Source: Trichomonas tenax (taxonomy: Eukaryota; Parabasalia; Trichomonadida; Trichomonadidae). Taken from it: a stretch of DNA of 47,708 bases. The position numbers were made by a program, and so were the translations under genes. The stretch spans positions 1-47,708 of the forward strand of contig JALKBU010000331.1 in assembly GCA_023091735.1 (NCBI GenBank), written 5' to 3'. The notes below the pieces were generated by a model that was not told the DNA's origin, did no database searches, and was given only the letters and a program-made list of their open reading frames with translations. Positions 19,578 to 27,895 of the stretch are shown piece by piece; the first letter of the stretch is position 1, and each line of letters begins with the position of its first letter.

Positions 19578-21098
19578 ATGTTGGCTGCTGTAGGAGTCGG
19601 TGATCCAATCAAAGATTTGATTGACGCCGCGAAATCTTACGAAATATTGATGGCTATAAAGGATGATAATGAACAGTTAGCAAACGAACTTTTAATAACA
19701 ACAAATTTCATCAATAATGCACTCGATTTGACAAATCTTTCACAAATAAGTGATATGCTGAAGCAATATCCGAAGCCAATTCATGTTGCGGCCTTTTTTG
19801 GAAATGAAAATGTTTTCAAATTACTTTATATCAACGAAGCAGACATACATGCCGAGGATAATTTAGGCCGAAAAGTCATTCATTTTTCGATGTTTGGTCA
19901 GAACGATTATATACAAAGTGCATGTTTTGAAATTCCAGATGCTATATCATTTGTCGATAAAGAACAAAGAACTGTAATGCATTATGCTGCTATGGCAGGA
20001 AACAACACTGCTATCAATACACTTTTTATGAAAGGAGTGCCTTTTGATAATTTAGATAATTCACATCTTTCTCCACTTACTTATGCATGCATTAATGGAT
20101 CATTGGAGAATGTTGAAGCTTTAATTGGCTTTGGTGCTTCTACGAATGACAAATCATTGTTGCTTTATGCTTGTGATGGAGGAAATAAAGATATCATCAA
20201 ATTACTCATTGAAAAAGGCTTTAATGTCAATGAAAATACAAGAGTTGGTCTTCCATTGATAGTTGCAGTAACAAGGAATCACATTGAAGCAGCTAAATTC
20301 CTCTTAGAGAACGGTGCAAATCCATTTTTAACAGATCAAAATGGAAAACATGCTACATATTATGCATTATTTGTTCAAAATGTAGAAATGTTAAAAGTAT
20401 TACATGATCACGGCGGATTGTTACCGAGTATGGGGAGATACTTCAAAGCAATCAGCTACAAGATGACATTTGAAACAGCCAAATTTTTGCTTTCTAATGG
20501 ATTCACAGAACGCGATATTTTATTCAAAGCAGTTCCTTCATTTCTTCCACATGCGACAAAGGAACAAATACAAGAAATTATCAAAGCTGGTGCAGATATT
20601 AACGCCATTGTTGATAACTACACAGGTCTGATGTTAGCAACAGATATGAACAGGATAGATTTAGTTGAATTTTTGATTAATATCGGCGCAGATCCAAACA
20701 AAAAGAATCAGCTTGGACAAAATTCATTAATGATTGCTGCAAAGAAAGGCTTTAATGATTTGATCGTGTTGTTGGTCAAACACATAAATGTCAATGATTT
20801 CGATAACACAAGACTCACTCCATTGCATTATGCTGTGAAAGGTGGAAAACCAGAATCCGTGAAATTATTGATAGATCTCGGCGCAGATCCATCATTGTGT
20901 GACAAAACTCTGCAGACACCATTGATGTCTTCTGTTTTTATTGAATCATACGAAATTGCAAAGATTCTTCTTAATGCCGGAGCTGACGTTAATGCGAGAA
21001 CAAAACTGAAAGAAACTGCTCTTTACTTCGCAAAAAGGAGAAACAGACAAATTAGCGAACTAATTTCCACTCACGGTGGAACACTTTTACCAACATAA
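19578..21098 (+). CDS. Ankyrin-repeat protein
   Basis: 506 residues, beginning MLAAVGVGDP. After an N-terminal helical region of about 70 residues the protein is a run of ankyrin repeats. Clear ones include RTVMHYAAMAGNNTAINTLF, SPLTYACINGSLENVEALI, LPLIVAVTRNHIEAAKFLLE, TPLHYAVKGGKPESVKLLID and TPLMSSVFIESYEIAKILLN. The typical DG(A)DxN turns appear as NGANP, IGADPN and AGADVN. No signal peptide, membrane segment or catalytic domain is visible. Ankyrin proteins of this kind form one of the largest families in T. vaginalis and are thought to be protein-binding scaffolds; no partner can be deduced. It is intact, unlike its neighbour at 21589, and ends with TLLPT. Confidence 0.88.
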   Translation: MLAAVGVGDPIKDLIDAAKSYEILMAIKDDNEQLANELLITTNFINNALDLTNLSQISDMLKQYPKPIHVAAFFGNENVFKLLYINEADIHAEDNLGRKVIHFSMFGQNDYIQSACFEIPDAISFVDKEQRTVMHYAAMAGNNTAINTLFMKGVPFDNLDNSHLSPLTYACINGSLENVEALIGFGASTNDKSLLLYACDGGNKDIIKLLIEKGFNVNENTRVGLPLIVAVTRNHIEAAKFLLENGANPFLTDQNGKHATYYALFVQNVEMLKVLHDHGGLLPSMGRYFKAISYKMTFETAKFLLSNGFTERDILFKAVPSFLPHATKEQIQEIIKAGADINAIVDNYTGLMLATDMNRIDLVEFLINIGADPNKKNQLGQNSLMIAAKKGFNDLIVLLVKHINVNDFDNTRLTPLHYAVKGGKPESVKLLIDLGADPSLCDKTLQTPLMSSVFIESYEIAKILLNAGADVNARTKLKETALYFAKRRNRQISELISTHGGTLLPT

Positions 21099-21588
21099 AT
21101 CTTTAAGAGTATTAAATATATTGTAAATATAAAGTTTAGCTGATGAAATATTATACAAATTGTTATATAAAGATTTTTTAATGATATATAACATTGATTT
21201 ATTAAGAATTAGATTAATATAACAAAATTGATAAATTTATAATAGTTTTGCTCCATAGCAAAGATGTAATCAGAATTTCTACTAGAAAACACAGACTTAA
21301 AAGTTCGTTTGAGAGTATCAATTTTATGGCGAATATTTTTGCTATTGAAATAAAAATTATTGGATTTTAAATGTTTGATGCTGCGTAAATTATATACACA
21401 ATAAGTATTATTGATTTTTAATAATCATAAAGCTCAAAATCAAAATATTGATTTGTCATAATTAAATCTAAAAAGATTGAACCAAAATTTTTGATGAAAA
21501 TCGTCGTTTTAAAGTATTCTCGGATATAACACACAGTTTTTTGTGACAAAAATATTTAAAAAGGTGACACTCTGCCATTACAAGAAAA
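21099..21588. other. AT-rich spacer between two ankyrin genes
   Basis: No coding signal is seen. The spacing between an intact gene and a decayed gene in the same orientation suggests old tandem duplication, but the two proteins are not close copies. Confidence 0.5.
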
Positions 21589-23038
21589 ATGCATTTTGGG
21601 GACCCAGTGATGGTTCCTCTAGAGTTAATTCATGTTTCCCAGCTCCAGGCAGCAATCTCGCAACTAAATTACCAAAATGTTCAAGAAATATTGCAGAAAG
21701 CAAAAACTATTCAGTCAAAAATGCCGAATTATAACGATTTAGCAAATGCATTACTCAATATGGAAAGAATAAGGACGAAATTGATTAGATTGTGCACTTA
21801 TTTTATAATGATTTATGGCAAAAAAGAAAAAGGCTTCGAATCTTCGCTTTTGGAAGCTATTACTATACAAAATGGTCCAATGTTCAGGTATTTATACAGA
21901 AAGAAATACTTTAATGATGCATCTCGCTAGCAAAATATGCAATGACAGAAAATTTCACTATTTCTTTATAGATCAGATCTCAGCAAAGACAGAACTGAAT
22001 CTTACGAAAGATGTTGTTTCTCCTGAATTCTACGACAAGATCAGAAAACTTAAAAATCAGACACCAGACGATATAATATGAATTTACAAAGTTAGCTACA
22101 AGAAAAAGTCAGTCCAGTTCGACATAAAGCAAGACGACCTGACAGCCTTCACTACCAGGTGGAAAACGAAGCTCCCAAAGTTTTGCAAAGTCTGTTTATT
22201 TGAAGTTGTCAAAGGTAAAATGCCGCCGATTGATCTCGCAGCGTTTTATGGTGCTGCCGATGTTTTTACGTTTTTGGTGAATTACGGATGCCAAATCACA
22301 TCACAAACGACTGGTCTCGCATTATATTCCTGAAACACAGAAATTTTTGAGCTCTGCTTGCAGCACGCGTTAAATTCTTACGCTGAATGCTTTATCTCTG
22401 CATTGCAAACATAAAAGAACGATCTTTTCGACAAAATCTTGAAAGTTAAGCCCCTCGATGAAATTCTCTCCAAAACCTGGGAAATGTTCGTCAGGTCGAA
22501 GAACTATGGAGTTATTTGGTCCTTCTTCATGTCTGGCATTGATATCAATAAAGTTGATGGAGAAAACACATTACTTCACCTCGCTGTGCAAACGCATCAA
22601 TTTTCATTGGGGAACTTCTTAGCACAGCCTGAGCACAAGTTCATCAATGTTGAGAACGCATCAGGAAACACTCCTCTTTCAATGGCGCTCTCCAAAGGCT
22701 TCAAACACATCTCTAAGATGCTCATTGACAATGGATCAAATGTCAATGTCAAATTTGGATGTCACACCTTACTCGAAACATGCGTGAAGTATGAATGCTG
22801 GCAAACAATCAGATTCTTGACAACCAAAGGCGCTGCTCTTTCATGCGAGTTCATTCTCACTCTTAAGAACTGTCCTCCACAGTCAAGAGCAATGATTTTA
22901 GGAAATCTAACAATTGATTTTACTACAGCAAACAATACACCACTGCAAATTGCGGTTTTGGATAATAATTGCAGAGATAAGGCCATGAGTAATTTTGCAT
23001 ATGATATCTCCATGCACATTCTAATCTTTTCTCGTTAA
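21589..23038 (+). pseudogene. Ankyrin-repeat (DUF3447-type) pseudogene
   Basis: The ATG at 21589 opens a 113-codon frame (MHFGDPVMVPLELIHVSQLQ) ending at a TAG near 21930. The coding sequence then continues in another frame, so there is a frameshift between about 21880 and 21930. That second frame runs to 23038 but is broken by TGA (22079-22081), TGA (22331-22333) and TAA (22412-22414). Between and after the stops it is clearly ankyrin: PPIDLAAFYGAADVFTFLV, NTLLHLAVQTHQ, NTPLSMALSKGFKHISKMLI, DNGSNVN. The N-terminal helical region followed by ankyrin repeats is the architecture of trichomonad DUF3447 proteins. One frameshift and three stops make this a dead gene, although the last 199 codons remain open. 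Confidence 0.85.
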
Positions 23039-23793
23039 GTTTTTTCTTGATGTTCATTAATCTCCCACATTTCAAGACGTTCTCCAGAATACTACAAAAA
23101 ATTCGAGATTTTGATAAATATTTGCATAGTAAACCCGGATTTGTATCTAAAACAAAATAAAAATTATATTTTGCGACGATAGATCCTTATTTGGCCGGAG
23201 CGGACCCTTAATTGAAAAGCACAGTTTTTCCTGGCTTTTCTCAATCTGGTGTTCCAAAAAGTGTGGAATATCAATGAAAGATTTCAGGCGCTCCACAAAG
23301 TGACCAAACGAAGCCCTACACTAAAAATGGGCACAACCCAACCCCTTTAATACTTTGGGTGAATAACCCCAACAATGTATTGAAAAATTTGTAATTTTGA
23401 AATTCTTTGAGAATCATATTGCAAACATAAATAAATCAATTTGCATTATTTATTTTTCAAAAAAGAGATTTTTTATTGAAAGATCAAAAATCTCACAAAA
23501 ATGATATAAAATAACATTGCAAATCAAGGAAAATGATAAAACAAAACCGTCCAATTTTATCAAAAAATGCAATGATATAGTATGATGATTATAAATTTCA
23601 AGGTAAAATCGATTTTCATTTTTCGCTAACAATTAAAAATATCTTCGCTTAATTTTGATGAAAATAGCAATAACAATCAAAGTGTACCCCAAATTTCTAC
23701 CCAAAATCAATAAAAATAAACCAGAAAGAGATAAAAAAAATTGATAAAAACCCCCTTAAAAATTGAGAACAAGAAAACGATGATTTTTTGATT
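23039..23793. other. Spacer, no gene seen
   Basis: There is a GC-richer patch at about 23160-23380 (ggccggagcgg, gggcacaacccaacccc) in otherwise A/T-rich DNA. Neither strand gives a convincing frame. It could be a piece of an unrecognised repeat. Confidence 0.4.
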
Positions 23794-23798
23794 TCACA
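23794..23798 (+). promoter_or_regulatory. Initiator (TCACA) of the amidohydrolase gene
   Basis: TCACA with its A 17 bases before the ATG at 23813 fits the trichomonad initiator TCA(C/T)(T/A). Confidence 0.5.
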
Positions 23799-23812
23799 TT
23801 AACAAAAAGAAA

Positions 23813-25186
23813 ATGCTTTCTTCGATCTCAAAGCGTTCTCTTAAGACTATCGTCGGAAACGGTAACTTAATCCGCAGCCTCAACCACGAGCTCGAGGCCG
23901 ACGGTGCCGTCGTTTTCGAGAATGACACGATTATTGATACAGGCAAAACAGCAGAAATGCGTAAGAAGCACTTCGGCTCCAAATACGTCAACGCCAATGG
24001 CAAGCTCATCATGCCAGGCCTTATCAACGCCCACGGACACTACTATGGCTTCTTCTCACGTGGAATGAGCTTAAAGGACCCGCCGCCGTTCACTTTCCTC
24101 GAAGTCCTCGAGAGACTCTGGTGGAGACTCGATCGCGCCCTCCAGCACGAGGATAACTACCTTTCTGCCGCCGCTTATAACATTGCTGCTATAAAATCAG
24201 GCACAACATGCATCGTTGACCACCACGCTTCACCAAACTCCATTGAGGGATCTCTTGATGATATCGCTCAGGCTGCTCTCGACGCTGGTGTCAGAAATCA
24301 CATCGCATACGAAGTCACAGACAGAAACGGCATGGAAGGTGCTTATCTCGGTATCGAAGAGAACCGCAGATTCATCGAGAAGTGCTACAAGAAGGATAAG
24401 AACCCAATGCTCGCTGCTTCCTTCGGTCTTCACGCTGCTTTCACATGCAGTGATGAGACATTGAAGAAGTCTGCTGAGGCCATCCACTCCGTCAAGGAGG
24501 CCGAGGGAAAGGTCGGCTTCCACATCCACGTCGCTGAAGGCAAGTACGATGAGGAGCACTCAATGAAGACATACGGAAAGACATGCGTCGACCGCCTCGT
24601 TGACTTCGGAATTGCCGGCCCAGAGACAATCTACGGCCACTGCGTCTTCGTCAATGATCACGAACTTGACTTGATCAAGAAGACAGGCACAAACTTGGTC
24701 ACAAACCCAGCTTCAAACATGAACAACGCTGTCGGTCTTCCGCGTGCTGTCGAGATCGTCAAGCGTGGAATTCCACTCGCTCTCGGAACAGATGGTATCA
24801 CATACGATATGTTCCAGGAGATGAAATTCCTCTACTTCGGCAACAAGTTCATGAACAAGGATCCACGTGCATTCGGATGGGAGTCAGGCGATGTCCTCTT
24901 GAACGGAAACGCCAAGCTCGCTTCTAAGGCATTCCAGAAGAAGGTCGGCGTTCTCGAGCCAGGTGCTTTCGCTGATATCATCCTCGTCGACTACGAGATC
25001 CCAACTAAGCTCACAACAGGATCACTCCCATGGCAGATGGTCTTCGGCATGACAGGTGCTAACGTCCACACAACAATCGTTGGCGGCCGCACTGTCATGA
25101 GAAACCGTGAGCTCCTCACTATCGATGAGAAGGAAGTCATGGCACGCGCCAGAGAGCGTACTCCAGGCATTTGGGAGAGATTCTAA
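23813..25186 (+). CDS. ssnA: SsnA-like metal-dependent aminohydrolase
   Basis: 457 residues of the amidohydrolase superfamily (guanine deaminase / chlorohydrolase group). Metal-binding residues are in place: HGH (His74, His76), HIHVAE (His237, His239, Glu242), His276 in YGHCVF and Asp327 in GTDGI. NLVTNPASNMNN and LALGTDGITYDMFQEMKF, together with RLWWRLDRAL and VDHHASP, point to the bacterial SsnA subfamily rather than to guanine deaminase. SsnA is linked in bacteria to purine or selenate-related gene clusters; its substrate is unsettled. About 11 extra residues at the N-terminus (MLSSISKRSLK) precede the first strand and resemble trichomonad hydrogenosomal presequences. Codons are strongly C/G-ending, suggesting high expression. 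Bacterial origin by transfer is likely. Confidence 0.85.
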   Translation: MLSSISKRSLKTIVGNGNLIRSLNHELEADGAVVFENDTIIDTGKTAEMRKKHFGSKYVNANGKLIMPGLINAHGHYYGFFSRGMSLKDPPPFTFLEVLERLWWRLDRALQHEDNYLSAAAYNIAAIKSGTTCIVDHHASPNSIEGSLDDIAQAALDAGVRNHIAYEVTDRNGMEGAYLGIEENRRFIEKCYKKDKNPMLAASFGLHAAFTCSDETLKKSAEAIHSVKEAEGKVGFHIHVAEGKYDEEHSMKTYGKTCVDRLVDFGIAGPETIYGHCVFVNDHELDLIKKTGTNLVTNPASNMNNAVGLPRAVEIVKRGIPLALGTDGITYDMFQEMKFLYFGNKFMNKDPRAFGWESGDVLLNGNAKLASKAFQKKVGVLEPGAFADIILVDYEIPTKLTTGSLPWQMVFGMTGANVHTTIVGGRTVMRNRELLTIDEKEVMARARERTPGIWERF

Positions 25187-25497
25187 GCTTTTCCAAATAC
25201 GTCAATCGTAAAAATTAGATTTTAATTCAATTGGAGATGGTTGTTGATATTCTCAATAATTCGCAGAGTATTATCACGGTGTTCATTAATGGTGCCATTA
25301 TATTTCCTGATGATGGGGATTTATTTCTTAATGATGATGAAAGGTGAATGAGCAATATCTTATCATAATGTATATAATATGAACAAAGCAAGGTAAGAAA
25401 TGATCTCAGAACATATTTGAATTTGTGCATGTTTGCAAAAGCGCGAAGCGTAGCAATAATATTTTCTTTGGTGTTTCATGAGGCATTTTAATGAACG
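25187..25497. other. Spacer with a short orphan frame
   Basis: A 37-codon frame from the ATG at 25237 (MVVDILNNSQ..., INGAIIFPDDGDLF) has the rhythm of an amidohydrolase C-terminus but is too short to call. GCGCGAAGCG at 25441-25450 contains the GCGAAGC mini-hairpin seen in the first 700 bases. Confidence 0.3.
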
Positions 25498-25640
25498 CTA
25501 GAGTGCGTGTAACGACTGAACATCTATAAGTGTTGCGTTAAGATTGTTCAACATATCTTTCCACAGTGATTGATCGATCCTTCTAAGGGATATAAGCATA
25601 CTGCAGTATTCTATGTAGCTTTCTCTTGAACTTCTCTTCG
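25498..25640 (-). pseudogene. Minus-strand coding remnant, unknown
   Basis: From about 25640 the minus strand reads SSRESYIEYCSMLISLRRID, then QSLWKDMLNNLNATLIDVQ, to a TAG at 25498-25500. The sequence looks protein-like and has no upstream ATG in frame. No family is recognised. It lies in the remnant-rich 25.2-27.8 kb region. Confidence 0.3.
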
Positions 25641-25874
25641 TTCAGATATGATAAACAGCATTGACAGAAAGTATTGAAAATGGAGCGCTTTTCAACTGTT
25701 CAATTTTTTGCTGCATTTATGACAATATGCATTCGGCACTCCATGATCAGTTGATCGATAGCGTCATTCCTAATATGCTTTCTATGGATGTGATCGTTAA
25801 ATTGCTATCCAAAATCAATATGCTTACACTGAAACTTATTTTATTGAATGTATTAACCTGGCGCAAATTGCTGA

Positions 25875-26102
25875 GAATTTTACACAAGTTTATATTGTGC
25901 AAAAGCAAATTTAATTACAAACCCAGCTTCAAAAATGCTCTTGGAGATGAAGTTCCTTTACTTCGGCAATAAGTTCATGAACAAGGATCCACGTGCATTC
26001 GTATGGGAGTCTTGCAATGCCCTCTTGAATGGAAACGCTAAGCTCGCTTCTAAGGCATTCCAGAAGATTTATATATGGAAAATTTGCCCAAGAAGTCTAT
26101 AA
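25875..26102 (+). pseudogene. Partial duplicate of the SsnA-like gene with internal deletion
   Basis: Bases 25943-26066 match 24817-24940 of the amidohydrolase gene colinearly, with about ten mismatches in 124. The block before it (ANLITNPAS, 25902-25933) matches codons for TNLVTNPAS. The roughly 99 bases between these blocks in the parent (24718-24816), encoding the stretch with Asp327, are reduced to about 9, and the reading frame is kept. The frame is open from 25875 to the TAA at 26100-26102, but it lacks both ends of the enzyme and the metal-binding residues, so it cannot be an active enzyme. Confidence 0.88.
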
Positions 26103-26602
26103 TTTATTCCAGAGTAACAACAATTACATTTGCTGCTTGAATGAGTATATTTGAGATCAATTTCAATACTTCAAACAGTTGATTTCGATAACTGAGGGCT
26201 ACAGTATTTTTGACCAGATATAGAAAAAAAATGTCATTTTTCAAATCCGCAGTGAATATAGATTCAGCTCTTTCCCAAACTTAAAAAGCATTCACTTGAG
26301 GATTATGCATGATTCTATATGATAGGCAGCAGATCGCAACTTATTAAATTTGATATATATAAAATTGCAATGAAAAGATCTCATTATCATAATGAATTAA
26401 CTTCAATGAATACTATATTCGATGTGCATAAATATGCTAGTGTCAAATATTTTGATATTAATTACTGCATCACTTCAGCAAACAACAGAAATTTTTGTTT
26501 TCAATGCTTCAAAATTAACCCTATTGATTAAAAGTGACAAAATCGAAGAATTGAATCATTTTCTTCGGCAATCATTTAATAAAATAGTCTCTTTGCTTTT
26601 AA
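26103..26602. other. Remnant-rich spacer
   Basis: Short frames such as the one from about 26422 (QQTTEIFVFNASKLT, then KSDKIEELNHFLRQSFN) look weakly protein-like but have no recognisable family. I cannot support a gene. Confidence 0.3.
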
Positions 26603-26959
26603 GTTATCATTCTTCTTTCGTTATTAATATGTCTATGCAACTACGTTGAAGATGTCGTTTATTCATCCGATAAGAAAACATTACCGAAAGTCGATTCTCT
26701 TCCAACAGGTGAATTTACATTACCAAATTCTGTTGAGACAATAGGAAGAGGTGCATTTGAAAATGTCAATTCAAATCTTACTAAAATTTTGTTCGAGCCA
26801 ATATCAAGTTTAAAATACATCAAAAGGTTTGCATTTAGAGATTGTGAAAATCTAATATCATTTGATTTTAGGCAATGCCCAAATCTTATCTCAATTGATT
26901 TTGGAGCATTTGAAGATTGTGTTAATATAACATCAATTGATGAAAAATATAGAGGATAA
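26603..26959 (+). pseudogene. BspA-like leucine-rich-repeat fragment
   Basis: An open frame of about 118 codons ending at TAA (26957-26959), with no ATG after the preceding stop (26600-26602). It begins with a hydrophobic, signal-like stretch (VIILLSLLICL). It then shows the start of a trichomonad BspA-like protein: DVVYSSDKKTLPKV, TLPNSVETIGRGAFENV, IKRFAFRDCENL and IDFGAFEDCVNI. These are LRR_5 repeats of the IGxxAFxxCxxL type. BspA-like proteins are surface or secreted adhesin candidates, normally several hundred residues long. This one has four to five repeats, lost its start and ends early. Confidence 0.75.
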
Positions 26960-27272
26960 AAAAATGTCAAACTCAACGTATGGAATTGTGCCCGTTCTTC
27001 CATTGTTTATTGTTGCCTTCTAGCAAAACAATTGTTGTACTGGAGGAAGATGATAAGTGGAATCCCAGAAAGCGCACTTGGAAAATGCAGTTATTGCAGT
27101 CAAAAGATAATTAACACATTTGCAATCAAATATCCGAAGATGATAAGTTTTTGTTCAATTTGGAAGTTCACAAGAATTTTCTTTATTTTGTCATAAGTAA
27201 TGATTTAAAATTATTAATCTTATACACAATAAAAATCCGTCATTTTAAAACGAAACAATGTATACATAAAAA

Positions 27273-27722
27273 TCAAATTTCTCGTGTGAAAACTTTGTTA
27301 AAAACAACAGATGCTGTCTCGAGGGACTTCTCGTAGCTCTTTGTGAACGATCCTATGAGGTAAGAAATGACTGTGTTCCGCTCAAACATCTTCATTGGGA
27401 TATCAAGTTGTTCCTGCTATTGAGTCCATCGCATGGGAAGAAAGTCTCCTTTGTAGACTTGATGATTGATAAAACCGTAAATGTCAAGTTTTGAGAGATA
27501 TCATCTTTTCGTGACATGAGGCAGTTTGCAAATGTTCCAAATTCTCTGACAGACATAGCTTTGTGAAGATCTGTGTGTGGTTAATCAAGACTTTAATCGC
27601 ATCGAATTCATGACATGAGCTGTCTTGAAGCCCTCGCTGATGCATGGAAGCTTAGAGAGCTCTGCAGGAAGTCTGTAAAGATATTTGAGAAGGAATCCGA
27701 TCAACCACTTGTTGAATCTTTC
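27273..27722 (-). pseudogene. Frameshifted minus-strand gene remnant, family unknown
   Basis: Going down the minus strand, consecutive protein-like pieces lie in changing frames: FNKWLIGFLLKYLYRLPAEL with KLPCISEGFKTAH; then FDAIKVLINHTQIFTKLCLS; then MSVREFGTFANCLMSRKDD with FTVLSIIKSTKETFFPCDGL; then RNTVISYLIGSFTKSYEKSL. The last ends at a TGA (27273-27275). At least three frame changes in 450 bases, with each piece rich in helical, non-random composition, indicate one decayed gene. Its product is not recognised; a large helical protein is a fair guess. Confidence 0.5.
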
Positions 27723-27895
27723 TGTGATCGATTTTATATATTTTAAGTGGCTTTGGATATTGAATTTCGAATGATGCGATGTAACGTGTGTGTGTGATGC
27801 AAATATGAATTTAAAGAAAAATATATCTGTGAGAATTTAGAAAATAAAGATAAAACCAATCATGAAACTTTATTATAGAGCATAAATAATAATAC

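Noticed and set aside
23160..23380. Possible kinase-like scrap (APE-like motif) on the minus strand
   Set aside because: Only a few residues match and stops follow within a dozen codons.
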